Shown: positions 22,132 to 31,225 of the stretch, piece by piece
How the letters are laid out: each line of letters begins with the position of its first letter
Position numbering within the stretch: the stretch's first letter is position 1
Assembly (NCBI GenBank): GCA_002013415.1
Contig: MAEX01000028.1
Location: forward strand, 1-52,078
Reading direction: 5' to 3'
Length of the DNA stretch: 52,078 bases
From: Mycobacterium sp. D16Q14
GTDB taxonomy: Bacteria > Actinomycetota > Actinomycetes > Mycobacteriales > Mycobacteriaceae
The notes under the pieces: generated by a model
Told to the model about the DNA's origin: nothing
Seen by the model: only the letters and a program-made list of their open reading frames with translations
Database searches by the model: none
Translations under genes and position numbers: made by a program

Positions 22132-23472
22132 TTACCTCTCCTCGGCAGAGGCCGCGGCATGAGCAGCGGCGGGCAAAGCGTCGGCAATACGGTCGAACGC
22201 CTCGTCGTCGAGGGCGGTGGAAACAAACCAGGTCTCGAACGCACTCGGCGGCGCATACACGCCGCGGCTCAACAGTGCGTGGAAGAACGCGGGGTAACGC
22301 CATGTTTCGGTCGCCTTGGCGCCCTGGAAGTCCTGTACCGGCTCGGCACCGAAGAAGAGGCTGAACATGTTGCCGGCCCGGCCGATCTGATGCGCCACCC
22401 CCTCCGCGTCCAGGGATGCGACGATAAGAGCGATGATCGCGTCGGCGTTACGATCAAGCGTTTCATAGGTTTTCGCATCTGCGGCGCGCAGCGAAGCCAG
22501 CCCCGCCGCAACCGCGATCGGGTTACCGGACAGCGTTCCCGCCTGGTACACCGGGCCAAGTGGCGCGAGGCGCTCCATGATGTCGGCACGACCGCCGAAT
22601 GCCGCGGCGGGCATGCCACCGCTCATCACCTTGCCGAAGGTAACCAGATCACCGGCCACCTGATCGATCCCGAACCAGCCCGAACGGCTGACCCGGAAAC
22701 CCGTCATGACTTCGTCCATGATGAGCAGCGCGCCATGGTTTTCGGTGATGCGCCGCAGCCCGGCGTTGAAATCCGGGGCGGGTGCGACGGTGCCCATGTT
22801 GCCGGCGGCCGCCTCGGTGATGACAGCGGCAATCTGATCGCCTTGCTCGGCGAACGTTCGGGCCACTGCGCCGATGTCGTTGTACGGCAACACGATGGTG
22901 TCTGCGGCGGAGGCGCCGGTGACACCGGGTGAGGACGGCAGGCCGAATGTGGCCACGCCCGATCCGGCGTCGGCCAGCAGCGCGTCCACATGCCCGTGGT
23001 AACAACCGGCGAACTTCACGATCTTGGGTCGACTGGTGAATCCGCGAGCCAGTCGCACCGCACTCATGGTGGCCTCGGTGCCGGAGTTGACCAGACGCAC
23101 CTTTTCTACCGGCCGTACGCGATCGACGAGCTCGCGCGCGAGCTCGATCTCACCCTCGACGGGCGCGCCGTAAGACAGCCCGTCCTTGGCGGTCCGCTGC
23201 ACGGCCTCCACCACGGTGGGGTGCGCGTGGCCGAGGATCAGCGGCCCCCAGGAGCAGACCAGGTCCACGTATCGGTTGTCGTCCACATCGGTGAGCCAGC
23301 ATCCGGCGCCAGACTTGATGAACCGCGGGACGCCGCCGACCGCGGCGAAGGCACGCACCGGCGAGTTGACTCCACCTGGGATGACGGCCGAGGCGTCGGC
23401 GAACAGACGTGCGGAATTGGGCGTCTCGTCAGGCACGGCATCCAGTGTCTCAGCTGGCGCCAAATCGTCCAC
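22132..23472 (-). CDS. hemL: Glutamate-1-semialdehyde 2,1-aminomutase HemL
   Basis: A 446-residue PLP enzyme that makes 5-aminolevulinate from glutamate-1-semialdehyde, the second C5-pathway step. Motifs: FADASAVIPGGVNSPVRAF at the start, NSGTEATMSAVRLARG for PLP phosphate, ALLIMDEVMTGFRVSR, and the Schiff-base Lys in VTFGKVMSGGMPAAAFGG. Length is normal. Together with hemA, C, D and B about 9-14 kb away, the window holds the steps from glutamyl-tRNA to uroporphyrinogen III. The start ATG at 23472 leaves ~16 bases to the next gene. Confidence 0.95.
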   Translation of the reverse strand: MDDLAPAETLDAVPDETPNSARLFADASAVIPGGVNSPVRAFAAVGGVPRFIKSGAGCWLTDVDDNRYVDLVCSWGPLILGHAHPTVVEAVQRTAKDGLSYGAPVEGEIELARELVDRVRPVEKVRLVNSGTEATMSAVRLARGFTSRPKIVKFAGCYHGHVDALLADAGSGVATFGLPSSPGVTGASAADTIVLPYNDIGAVARTFAEQGDQIAAVITEAAAGNMGTVAPAPDFNAGLRRITENHGALLIMDEVMTGFRVSRSGWFGIDQVAGDLVTFGKVMSGGMPAAAFGGRADIMERLAPLGPVYQAGTLSGNPIAVAAGLASLRAADAKTYETLDRNADAIIALIVASLDAEGVAHQIGRAGNMFSLFFGAEPVQDFQGAKATETWRYPAFFHALLSRGVYAPPSAFETWFVSTALDDEAFDRIADALPAAAHAAASAEER

Positions 23473-23488
23473 TACAGGGTGTAGTGGA

Positions 23489-23878
23489 TCAGTCGGGTGT
23501 CAGCGCAAAGGTGGGGTGATCGGCGTCGTCGGGAAGCTGGGCGAAGTAGCCGTCGACCACCTTGCCGGCCTTGGGCTTGTAGGCCGCGATGATGGGCGCA
23601 CGGTCGGCTACGGGTACCTCACTGGCCGTGTACGCCGCGCTGGCGCCCTTGAACATCAGCGTCACCTGCGGGTTCGCCCTGATGTTCTTGACCCATTGGC
23701 TCTCACCGCGAGTGGACACCAGGTACTTGATGCCGTCGACATCCACGGTGGCCACCGGGATCTGCTGCGGCTCGCCGCTGACCCGCTTGGTGATGGTGAG
23801 CGTCTCGCCAATATTGGCGGCCATGGCCACCCGATTGAACACCTTGCGCACAAACCATGGGGGCTTGAGGTATGCCAT
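23489..23878 (-). CDS. Nitroreductase/deazaflavin (F420)-dependent family protein
   Basis: A 129-residue split-barrel protein of the Ddn-related deazaflavin family. It has WFVRKVFNRVAMAANIGETL at the start, VDGIKYLVSTRGESQWVKNI as the F420-phosphate region and NPQVTLMF. Members use reduced F420 to reduce quinones or nitro compounds. Its start is 21 bases from the start of a divergent gene of the same broad family, so the two share one tiny promoter region. Stop lies close to the hemL start. Confidence 0.82.
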   Translation of the reverse strand: MAYLKPPWFVRKVFNRVAMAANIGETLTITKRVSGEPQQIPVATVDVDGIKYLVSTRGESQWVKNIRANPQVTLMFKGASAAYTASEVPVADRAPIIAAYKPKAGKVVDGYFAQLPDDADHPTFALTPD

Positions 23879-23899
23879 GGATCACAGTTTGATGGTGGT

Positions 23900-24271
23900 A
23901 TGCAGATACCGCAATCGGTCGCGCGCTTCAACAAGTACGTCACCAACCCCGTCCAGCGGCTGTGGGCGGGCTGGGCCCCGAGCTTCGCCATCATCGAGCA
24001 CAAGGGCCGCAAGTCGGGCAAGGAGTTCCGGACGCCCGTCACCGCGTTTAAGACACCCGACGGCCTGGCCATCCTGTTGACCTACGGCCCGGACCGGGAC
24101 TGGCTGAAAAACCTGCAGGCGGCCGGTGGCGGGAGGATCGTGCGCAGGGGGAAGACCCACGATGTTGTCAATCCGCGCGTGGTCAGCCGGGACGAGGCGG
24201 CGGCGCTGGTCAAGGGCCGCACGTTCGGGAAGCTCCCGTTCGATCAGGCCGTGCTGCTGACCTACGCCTGA
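23900..24271 (+). CDS. Nitroreductase/deazaflavin (F420)-dependent family protein
   Basis: A 123-residue member of the same split-barrel family as its divergent neighbour but clearly distinct. It reads SVARFNKYVTNPVQRLWAGW, then IIEHKGRKSGKEFRTPVTAF (typical of this subfamily), LAILLTYGPDRDWLKNLQAA and FGKLPFDQAVLLTYA. The ATG at 23900 is the first plausible start; the frame open far upstream is antisense to hemL. Both genes may be leaderless given the 21-base gap. Role probably F420-linked redox chemistry; substrate unknown. Confidence 0.82.
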   Translation: MQIPQSVARFNKYVTNPVQRLWAGWAPSFAIIEHKGRKSGKEFRTPVTAFKTPDGLAILLTYGPDRDWLKNLQAAGGGRIVRRGKTHDVVNPRVVSRDEAAALVKGRTFGKLPFDQAVLLTYA

Positions 24272-24441
24272 GCGGCCGGCACCGGCGCCCGTTGCGACAC
24301 CTCACAGCGGACCGTGCTGACGGTCTTCGAACCTGGTGCGCAGGCGTGTGCTCACCGTACGTGCCACACGCGAGGTCAGATTGCAGACGGTGATAACGGG
24401 CGTGATCAACAGCAGCGGGCGGGGCGCGGGCAGGCCTTTAC

Positions 24442-26517
24442 CTACCAGATCTTCACAAACTTGTCCGGCGAGTTCACCATGGGATCGCCTGCCAGACAAC
24501 CAAATTCGGCGGCAAACGGCGCAACATTGGGCACCACGCCGTTGACGCGCAACGACGGCGGCGAATGCGGATCGCTGGCCAGCTGGGTAATCGCGGCCTC
24601 GGGACGCTGCTTGTCTCGCCAGATCCGCGCGTAGTTCAGGAAAAACCGCTGCGTGTCGTTGAATCCGACGATGCCGCTGATCTTGTCGCCATCCTTCTTC
24701 TTGGCCAACTCCGCGACCAGCGCGTCATAGGCGGTGTTGACACCGCCGAGATCCGCGATGTTCTCGCCCAACGTGAGCTTGCCGTCGACATGTAGCTCGG
24801 GGTGGCCCGGAATCGGCGTGTAGGCATTGAACTGCTCCACCAGCCGGTTGGCGCGCTTCTCGAACTCCTCGCGATCGTTCGGCGTCCACCAATTGACCCG
24901 GTTGCCCTCACCGTCGAACTGGCTGCCCTCGTCGTCGAACGCATGGGTGAATTCGTGACCGATCACCGCACCGATACCGCCGTAGTTAAACGCCGGATCA
25001 CCCTTGGGGTCATAGAACGGCGCCTGCAGGATCGCGGCGGGAATGGTAATGCTGTTCTCGGTGGGGTCGTACTGAGCGTTGACCGTCTGCGGCGTCATCC
25101 CCCACAGCGACCGGTCGGTGGGGTGCCCGATCTTGGCCATGTCGAAGTCGTGATTGAACTTCAACGCGGCGGCCCTGTCGGCGTAGAAGTTGTCGCCGGT
25201 CAGCTTCAGCTTGGAGAAATCCCGATTCTTGTCAGGGAAGCCCACCTTGAGGATCAGCTTGTCCCACTTGCCCTTTGCGGCGAGTTTGGTCTGTGGGCTC
25301 ATCCAGTCGACGGCCTCGATGCGTTTACGGAGGGCCTCCTTGACATTGCCCACCACCTCGGTTGCCGAGCGCTTGGCGCGATCGCTGAACATGCGGTCGA
25401 CGTACAACTGTCCCAGCGCCGGGCCCACCAGCGTGTTGACGATCTTAAGGCCCTGCTCCCAGCGCTGTTTCTGCGCCGTGGTTCCGGTAAGCGCCGAATC
25501 GTATTTGAAGGCATTGTCGCGGAACGCCTTCGACAACGCACCGGCAGACCTGTGCACCGCATGGAAGGTCAGATACGACTTCCAGGTGTCCAGGTCGGCG
25601 CTAGCGAGCTGCCGATCGAATGTCGTGAAGAACTCGGTCTCGGCAAGCGAGAACGACCTGGCGGCCGGGGCCCCGTGCGCCTTCAAGTAGGCACCCCATT
25701 CGAAATGCGGTGTCACCGCATCTGCCTGCGCGACGGTCACGAGCTTGTACTGGTTAGCCGGATCACGTTGCTGCACAGGACTCAACGTCGAGGCGGCCAG
25801 CGCTGATTCGAGCGCGGCGACCTGTTCGGTGCGGGCCTCGGCAACCTCCTGGTTCGCTCCAATTAATCCGAATGTCGACGCGATGTAGGTGCGATACGCG
25901 TTGAAGACCGACGCGTACTTGGGATCGGTGTAGTAGTCCTTGGCAGGCATGCCCAGCGCATCGGCCCTGGCGTAGCCGATCTGCTCGGTGGCGTTGGCGT
26001 AGTCGGCGCCGGCCTCGAAACCGAACACCAGGTGCTGCCCCGTGGCGGCATCGGCAGCCAGAAAGGCCGTGAGCTCCTCGGGCGAGTTGATCTGATCGAT
26101 CGCGGCGAGCGTTGGACGAATGGGGTCATACCCGGCCGCGTCGAGCTTCGCATCGTCGATGGCGGCGCGGTAGAGGAGACCGACCTGATAGTTGACCGAC
26201 TCATGATCGGCGGTTCCGAGTCCGGAGACCGCACCGTCGACGATCTCGTGCTGGACGTCACGGGACTGGTCGGCCAGCATGTCGAAGCTGCCATAGCTGG
26301 ACTTGTCCGCAGGGATGGTGGCCTGCTCGATCCATTTGGCGTTCACAAACCCATTGAGATCGGTGCACGCGGCGAAACGCAGGCTCAGCTGCGCGTTATC
26401 GAACGTTGGAATGGGCACGTTCGACGCCACCGGGGCGGTGGGCTGGTCCCGGGTACACCCGGAAATGGACATGGCCAGCACTAGCGCCGCCATACCGGCG
26501 GATCGACTCAGACGCAT
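24442..26517 (-). CDS. M13 family (neprilysin-like) metallopeptidase, lipoprotein
   Basis: A 691-residue zinc peptidase. The signal peptide and lipobox (ALVLAMSISGC) predict anchoring on the outer face of the membrane. The N-terminal M13 domain covers ~40-420. The catalytic HEFTH zinc motif lies at ~521-525 within VIGHEFTHAFDDEGS, with the third ligand in LTLGENIADLGGV (~585) and the C-terminal RVNGVVPN-type substrate block. M. tuberculosis Zmp1 is the best known mycobacterial member but lacks such a signal as I recall. In-frame starts at 26526, 26535 and 26559 exist; 26517 gives the cleanest signal peptide. Confidence 0.9.
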   Translation of the reverse strand: MRLSRSAGMAALVLAMSISGCTRDQPTAPVASNVPIPTFDNAQLSLRFAACTDLNGFVNAKWIEQATIPADKSSYGSFDMLADQSRDVQHEIVDGAVSGLGTADHESVNYQVGLLYRAAIDDAKLDAAGYDPIRPTLAAIDQINSPEELTAFLAADAATGQHLVFGFEAGADYANATEQIGYARADALGMPAKDYYTDPKYASVFNAYRTYIASTFGLIGANQEVAEARTEQVAALESALAASTLSPVQQRDPANQYKLVTVAQADAVTPHFEWGAYLKAHGAPAARSFSLAETEFFTTFDRQLASADLDTWKSYLTFHAVHRSAGALSKAFRDNAFKYDSALTGTTAQKQRWEQGLKIVNTLVGPALGQLYVDRMFSDRAKRSATEVVGNVKEALRKRIEAVDWMSPQTKLAAKGKWDKLILKVGFPDKNRDFSKLKLTGDNFYADRAAALKFNHDFDMAKIGHPTDRSLWGMTPQTVNAQYDPTENSITIPAAILQAPFYDPKGDPAFNYGGIGAVIGHEFTHAFDDEGSQFDGEGNRVNWWTPNDREEFEKRANRLVEQFNAYTPIPGHPELHVDGKLTLGENIADLGGVNTAYDALVAELAKKKDGDKISGIVGFNDTQRFFLNYARIWRDKQRPEAAITQLASDPHSPPSLRVNGVVPNVAPFAAEFGCLAGDPMVNSPDKFVKIW

Positions 26518-26624
26518 GCCCACCATTTTGCCCATCTGAACCGTTACGTCGAGCCTCACGCTGTGGCGGGTTTCACTGAGAGGAGGAATTGGTTCGGCTG
26601 GCTAACGGTCGTAGGCTGGCATGG

Positions 26625-27404
26625 GTGCCGGTGCAGGAGATGATCTTCGTCGCGCTCGCGGCGTTCGGAGCCGGCGCGATCAACGTGGTTGCCGGGTCCG
26701 GTACCCTCATCACCTTCCCCACCCTCGTCGCCTTCGGCTACCCGCCCGTGGTGGCGACAATGTCGAACGCCGTCGGACTGACCGTCGGCAGCATGACGGG
26801 CGTATGGGGATATCGCCGCGAGCTGTCCGGACAGTGGCCGCGGCTCAAGTGGCAGATACCCGCGGTGCTGGTCGGCGCGCTCATCGGGTCGTTCCTGCTG
26901 CTGCATCTGCCTGAGAAGACGTTCGTCACCATCGTGCCGGTGCTGCTAATCCTCGCGCTGGTTCTCGTGGTCGTCGGGCCGAAGATCCAGGCCTGGGCGC
27001 GTCGGCGTTCCGAAGCGCAGGGCCTGGATGCCGGTCATGTCCCTCCGGGCCGGATGGCGGCGCTCACCGGAGGCAACTTCCTCGTCGGGATTTATGGCGG
27101 GTATTTCACTGCCGCCCAAGGGATCATGCAGATCGCGGTGATGGGCGCACTGCTCCCCGAGTCCATGCAGCGGATGAACGCGGCCAAGAACGTGCTGGCC
27201 ATGATCACCAATATCGTTGCCGCTCTTGCGTACACGATCGTCGCCTTCGACCGGGTGAGCTGGACAGCAGCCGGGATCATCGCGGCGGGCTCATTCGTGG
27301 GCGGGCTGGCCGGCGCGCGCTGGGGGCGCAGGCTCTCACCCGGCGCATTGCGTGTTGTCATCGTGGCGGTGGGCCTGATCGGCCTGTGGCGCCTGCTCTT
27401 CTGA
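26625..27404 (+). CDS. TauE/SafE family membrane transporter
   Basis: A 259-residue protein with about eight membrane helices and the family's glycine-rich signature: FGAGAINVVAGSGTLITFPT at the start and LTGGNFLVGIYGGYFTAAQG in the second half. The family exports sulfite, sulfoacetate and related organo-anions. The GTG at 26625 is preferred because a TAGGCT -10 (26612-26617) ends 7 bases before it, predicting leaderless translation; ATG at 26640 is an alternative. It is divergent from the M13 peptidase and convergent with the copper ATPase. Confidence 0.83.
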   Translation: MPVQEMIFVALAAFGAGAINVVAGSGTLITFPTLVAFGYPPVVATMSNAVGLTVGSMTGVWGYRRELSGQWPRLKWQIPAVLVGALIGSFLLLHLPEKTFVTIVPVLLILALVLVVVGPKIQAWARRRSEAQGLDAGHVPPGRMAALTGGNFLVGIYGGYFTAAQGIMQIAVMGALLPESMQRMNAAKNVLAMITNIVAALAYTIVAFDRVSWTAAGIIAAGSFVGGLAGARWGRRLSPGALRVVIVAVGLIGLWRLLF

Positions 27405-27424
27405 GTGTCGGCGCCAGAAGGAAT

Positions 27425-29596
27425 CTAGCGGAAGGTTCGCAGCCGCAGACTGTTCAGTACCACGAAGACCGATGACATCGCCATCGCCGCGCCCGCGATC
27501 ATCGGGTTGAGCAGGCCCAGAGCCGCCAGCGGAATGGCAGCGGTGTTGTAAGCGAAAGCCCAGAAGAGGTTGGCCTTGATGGTGCCGAGTGTCTTGCGCG
27601 ACAACCGCAGTGCCGTTGGCACGGTGGTCAGGTCACCGCGCACCAGGGTCAGGTCGCTCGCCTCGATCGCGGCGTCGGTACCGGTGCCCATGGCCATCCC
27701 GATATCGGCCGTGGCCAGCGCGGCGGAGTCGTTGACGCCGTCGCCCACCATGGCCACCTTCTTACCTTCGGCCTGCAGACGCTTGACGACATCCGCCTTC
27801 TCGGTGGGTTTGACTCCCGCGATGACATCGCTCGCGGCGATGCCGACTTCCCCGGCGACACGTGCGGCCACCTCGGCGTTGTCGCCCGTCAGCAGCACCG
27901 GAGTGATGCCCATGGCCTTGAGCTCGTCGATGGCCTGTCGGCTCGACTGCTTCACCGTGTCCGCCACCTCGATCTCGCCGCGGCGCAAGCCACCCCAGGT
28001 GACCGCCGCGGTGGTGTTCTGACCCGCGATGGCTTCGATCGAAACCTCGTGGCCGTCAACAACACCGGTAACACCGATACCGGGCTCGTTACGGAAGCCT
28101 GTTACCGGCGACAGCGTCAGCCCACGCGTCCGCGCCGATTCCACGATGGCTTTGGCGACCGGATGCTCGGAGGCCGATTCCACCGATGCGGCGATGCGCA
28201 GGATCTCGTCGCCGTCTGCAACACCGGACCCGATACTGCGCCGCACGGCTACGACGCTCATCACCCCGGTGGTCACGGTGCCCGTCTTGTCGAGCACGAC
28301 GGTGTCGATGTTCTTGACGTTCTCCAGCACCTCGGGGCCCTTGATCAGCACGCCCAGCTGCGCACCTCGCCCGGTGCCCACGAGAATCGCTGTGGGCGTG
28401 GCCAATCCCAGTGCGCACGGGCACGCGATGATCAGCACGGCGACGGCCGCGGTGAACGCCGACGAGAGCGGGTACCCCTGCGCCACCCAGCCCACGAACG
28501 TCAGGGCCGCGATACCGAGCACGACGGGCACGAACACCGACGACACCCGGTCGGCGAGCCGCTGCACCTGCGCCTTGCCGGTCTGTGCATCCGAGACCAG
28601 CCGCGCCATCCGGGCCAGCTGCGTATCGGCACCCACCTTGTTGGCGCGTACGACGATCCGTCCGTGCGTGTTGACGTAACCGCCCACCACAGCGTCTCCC
28701 ACGCCCACCTCGATGGGCACAGACTCGCCGGTCATGGTGGAGGTATCCAACGCCGAGTGACCATCGATCACCACGCCGTCGGTGGCGACGCGCTCCCCCG
28801 GCCGTACGACGAATTGGTCGCCCACCGCCAATTGTTCAACCGGGATGCGTGCCTCATCCCCGCCGCGTAACACCGCGACGTCCTTGGCGCCCAGGGACAG
28901 CAGCGCCCGTAGCGCCGAGCCCGCCGAGCGCTTGGCGCGCGACTCCGCGAACCTGCCCGCGAGCAGGAACACGGTGACCGCCGCGACGACCTCGAAGTAG
29001 ACATGGACACCGCCGTGGGTGTGCCCGGCACCGGCGAACAGCACCCACAGCGACCACACGTACGCGGCGATGGTGCCCAGTGACACCAGGGTGTCCATCG
29101 TCGAGGCGCCATGGCGCGCGTTGACGACCGCGGCGCGGTGGAACGGGTAACCGCCCCACACCAGAATCGGGGTGGTCAGTGCCGCGACCACAATCTCCCA
29201 GCCAGTGAAATGCCAGGGCATAACCATCGAGATAGCCACCACCGGGATGGCCAGGATGAGCGAGCCGACGAGCCGCGCTTTGAGCTGACCGTCGGGCACA
29301 TCGTGGTTCATGTGATCCTGCGGATCGAGATGCTCGCGGCCGACCTGCTGAGCACCGGCCTGAGAGCCACCGATCACCTGAGCCTTGTAGCCGACCGACT
29401 CGACGGCCTTGACCAAGTCATCATCGGAGACCGAACCGTCATGCTCGACGCGGGCGCTTTCCAGCGCCAGGTTTACGCGCGCCGTCACACCCTCGAGTTT
29501 GTTGAGCCCTTTTTCTACGCGGGACGCGCACGAGGCACATGTCATTCCCTGAAGGCGCAGATCAGTGGTCTCCATGCCCGTGTCAACAAACTCCAT
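27425..29596 (-). CDS. Copper-exporting P1B-type ATPase
   Basis: A 723-residue heavy-metal P-type ATPase. It has an N-terminal heavy-metal domain with LQGMTCASC (Cys20, Cys23) and the transmembrane CPC metal site at ~392-394 (IACPCALGLATPTA). The phosphorylation motif DKTGT is at ~436-440, SEHPVAKAI gives the nucleotide His-Pro, and GDGVNDSAAL marks the hinge. CPC with the CxxC domain points to Cu(I) export. A His-rich stretch between domains (DPQDHMNHDV) may also bind metal. It is controlled by a CsoR/RicR-like palindrome 9 bases upstream. No csoR or copper chaperone gene is adjacent. Confidence 0.9.
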   Translation of the reverse strand: MEFVDTGMETTDLRLQGMTCASCASRVEKGLNKLEGVTARVNLALESARVEHDGSVSDDDLVKAVESVGYKAQVIGGSQAGAQQVGREHLDPQDHMNHDVPDGQLKARLVGSLILAIPVVAISMVMPWHFTGWEIVVAALTTPILVWGGYPFHRAAVVNARHGASTMDTLVSLGTIAAYVWSLWVLFAGAGHTHGGVHVYFEVVAAVTVFLLAGRFAESRAKRSAGSALRALLSLGAKDVAVLRGGDEARIPVEQLAVGDQFVVRPGERVATDGVVIDGHSALDTSTMTGESVPIEVGVGDAVVGGYVNTHGRIVVRANKVGADTQLARMARLVSDAQTGKAQVQRLADRVSSVFVPVVLGIAALTFVGWVAQGYPLSSAFTAAVAVLIIACPCALGLATPTAILVGTGRGAQLGVLIKGPEVLENVKNIDTVVLDKTGTVTTGVMSVVAVRRSIGSGVADGDEILRIAASVESASEHPVAKAIVESARTRGLTLSPVTGFRNEPGIGVTGVVDGHEVSIEAIAGQNTTAAVTWGGLRRGEIEVADTVKQSSRQAIDELKAMGITPVLLTGDNAEVAARVAGEVGIAASDVIAGVKPTEKADVVKRLQAEGKKVAMVGDGVNDSAALATADIGMAMGTGTDAAIEASDLTLVRGDLTTVPTALRLSRKTLGTIKANLFWAFAYNTAAIPLAALGLLNPMIAGAAMAMSSVFVVLNSLRLRTFR

Positions 29597-29604
29597 GTCT
29601 AAAT

Positions 29605-29623
29605 GGTACCCCTAGGGGGTACC
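29605..29623 (-). promoter_or_regulatory. CsoR/RicR-type copper operator at the ATPase promoter
   Basis: GGTACCCC-TAG-GGGGTACC (29605-29623) is a perfect 8-bp inverted repeat containing TACCC-N5-GGGTA, the form of copper-sensing CsoR/RicR boxes. It overlaps a weak -10 (TACCAT, 29608-29603 on the minus strand) and lies 9 bases from the ATPase ATG. Repressor release by Cu(I) would induce export. Confidence 0.8.
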
Positions 29624-29643
29624 AATCGATAGGGTGATCTGCG

Positions 29644-30402
29644 CTACTGGCGCCGGCGAGCCGCCACGATCTGCAGCGGCATGGGCAGCTGAACCCTGGC
29701 CCGAAGCTCGACAACGATCGACGGGTCCGCATGCGCAGCCAGGGTACGCAACGCCTTCGGGCCGTAGGCGCGCAACTGGCTGATCGCACCATCATGAGCG
29801 ACCGGAAGCACCCACCCCGCAGCCGCCGCGACGAGGAATGCCGGGGCCAAGAGCGGAGCCGGCAAGCGCAGCAGGTCGATGATCAAGAGCGTGTGCCCCA
29901 CCCGGGTGCCCTCGGAGAACACCTTTGCGGCACGTGACGGCGCGAGATGATGGAACGACAGCGCGAACACCACCAGATCGAATGATCCGTCGCCCGCGTC
30001 GATAGCCGTGGCATCCATGGCCCGGACAGTGACCCGGGAATCCGAACCCAGATCGGACGCGGCGATACCCGCGACAGAGGTGGGCTCGATATCCGTCACC
30101 GTGATCGAAGCATCAGGACGTAGCTTCAGCAGTTCACGAGACAGACCGCCGTGGGCGGCACCGAGCTCCAGCACCCGAGGGTTGTCAATGCCGGCAAGAA
30201 ACCCGGCCGCCTGCTCCGCATTCCACCTGTGCAGGCCCTTCTTCTCACCCATGAGGTCGAGGGACGCGACGACGGCCCGTTTCTTCGCGGGAACATCGTC
30301 GCGGTCCAAATACTCGAGTCGGCCTGTCTGCAATGTGCGGTCAAGCACGCAGGCACCGAATCCAGCGCGCGGCATCACGTCGATATCAGCGGTGTTCGTC
30401 AT
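29644..30402 (-). CDS. Class I SAM-dependent methyltransferase
   Basis: A 252-residue Rossmann-type methyltransferase. Motif I is PRVLELGAAHGGLSREL, motif II-like TVTDIEPTS, and the post-motif region is FDLVVFALSFHHLAPSRAAK, the usual sign of small-molecule methyltransferases. After this comes a hydrophobic stretch (LLAPAFLVAAAAGWVLP). The opening MPRAGFGACVLDRTLQTGRL is distinctive but not recognised. It is upstream of the copper operator but ends before it, and is itself preceded by a long AT-rich inverted repeat, so it has its own regulation. Substrate unknown. Confidence 0.8.
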   Translation of the reverse strand: MTNTADIDVMPRAGFGACVLDRTLQTGRLEYLDRDDVPAKKRAVVASLDLMGEKKGLHRWNAEQAAGFLAGIDNPRVLELGAAHGGLSRELLKLRPDASITVTDIEPTSVAGIAASDLGSDSRVTVRAMDATAIDAGDGSFDLVVFALSFHHLAPSRAAKVFSEGTRVGHTLLIIDLLRLPAPLLAPAFLVAAAAGWVLPVAHDGAISQLRAYGPKALRTLAAHADPSIVVELRARVQLPMPLQIVAARRRQ

Positions 30403-30413
30403 AAGCCCAGGGT

Positions 30414-30444
30414 ATATTTATGTCAGCTATCTTGACATAAATAT
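30414..30444 (-). promoter_or_regulatory. 12-bp inverted repeat upstream of the methyltransferase
   Basis: ATATTTATGTCA (30414-30425) and its exact complement at 30433-30444 are separated by 7 bases. The repeat ends 11 bases before the methyltransferase ATG, so it overlaps the promoter. The inner ATGTCA-N7-TGACAT core suits a MarR- or TetR-type dimer. The cognate regulator is not adjacent. Confidence 0.7.
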
Positions 30445-30710
30445 TAGCTGTGAATTGACTGCTCGGCATCGCGATGGTCACGAATACCGCGCGATACCGC
30501 CATGACCAGGAATATCCCCGCCAGAGCGGTGAGCGCGAGCGCCCGGGCCACACATGCGCCATCCAACGCGGTGAAGTGCAACGTTGGCTCGCCCTTGGCA
30601 ATGGGCGCGACCTCCGTGGGTATACGCGCGGCCACTGCCGCCCAGCCGGCGAGCGCGATCGCCACCACTGCGATGGCCAGATCCACCGCTACTCGCGTAC
30701 CAAACTTCAC
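30444..30710 (-). CDS. Small two-helix membrane protein (Rv0514-like position)
   Basis: An 88-residue protein with membrane segments at ~8-26 (VDLAIAVVAIALAGWAAVAA) and ~54-72 (VARALALTALAGIFLVMAVS), an external loop between them and a basic tail. The second of two tandem GTG codons (30710) overlaps the stop of the upstream gene as GTGA. It is the last gene of the membrane-protein run downstream of hemB; its stop touches the methyltransferase inverted repeat. Function unknown. Confidence 0.68.
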   Translation of the reverse strand: MKFGTRVAVDLAIAVVAIALAGWAAVAARIPTEVAPIAKGEPTLHFTALDGACVARALALTALAGIFLVMAVSRGIRDHRDAEQSIHS

Positions 30711-31225
30711 CACTGCTCACTCTCGGTATCGATCTCCGGGTCGTCACCCAGATCCATGCCTGCCGGCGGCGCGGGCACCAACGTGGTGAGCGCCGTCCGC
30801 AGCTCCTCGTGTCTCCTGGCCCACGCCTGCGCGCGACGCCCCCCGGTCAGGCGCAGACCGACGGATTTACGTCCCTTAGGCACCCCGGTCAGCTCTCCGA
30901 GCGGACGGGACTCCTCCCAGATGTGACGGTCGGCGTCGGAATACAGCCACTTGATCTGGTTGATCTCCAGCGTCTCGCCGCCCTGGCGGAGCTCGGTGGG
31001 CGTCAGCTCCACGGTGGCGTGCACCCGCGCGGCGTAGATCTGCAGCGCGATGAAGAAGGCGACGATGGCTGCTGTGATCAACGGCATAACGGGACTGAAG
31101 CCCCCCTGGCCCCATATCTGCAGGCCGAACATGATCAGCCCGGCGAGCGGACCAAGCAGGAGCCACCGCCACCGGCCACCGGGCTCATAGAACAGACGCG
31201 GTTCGGTATCCGAGACGTCAGCCAT
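30707..31225 (-). CDS. Conserved membrane protein (Rv0513-like position)
   Basis: A 172-residue protein with two close membrane helices near the N-terminus (WRWLLLGPLAGLIMFGLQIW and PLITAAIVAFFIALQIYAA). A ~110-residue cytoplasmic beta-rich domain follows (ATVELTPTELRQGGETLEI, KSVGLRLTGGRRAQAWAR). This resembles the small PH-like-domain membrane proteins of actinobacteria. ATG at 31225 or GTG at 31231 both overlap the upstream gene. By location it matches Rv0513, the gene after hemB, but two additional genes intervene here. Confidence 0.75.
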   Translation of the reverse strand: MADVSDTEPRLFYEPGGRWRWLLLGPLAGLIMFGLQIWGQGGFSPVMPLITAAIVAFFIALQIYAARVHATVELTPTELRQGGETLEINQIKWLYSDADRHIWEESRPLGELTGVPKGRKSVGLRLTGGRRAQAWARRHEELRTALTTLVPAPPAGMDLGDDPEIDTESEQW

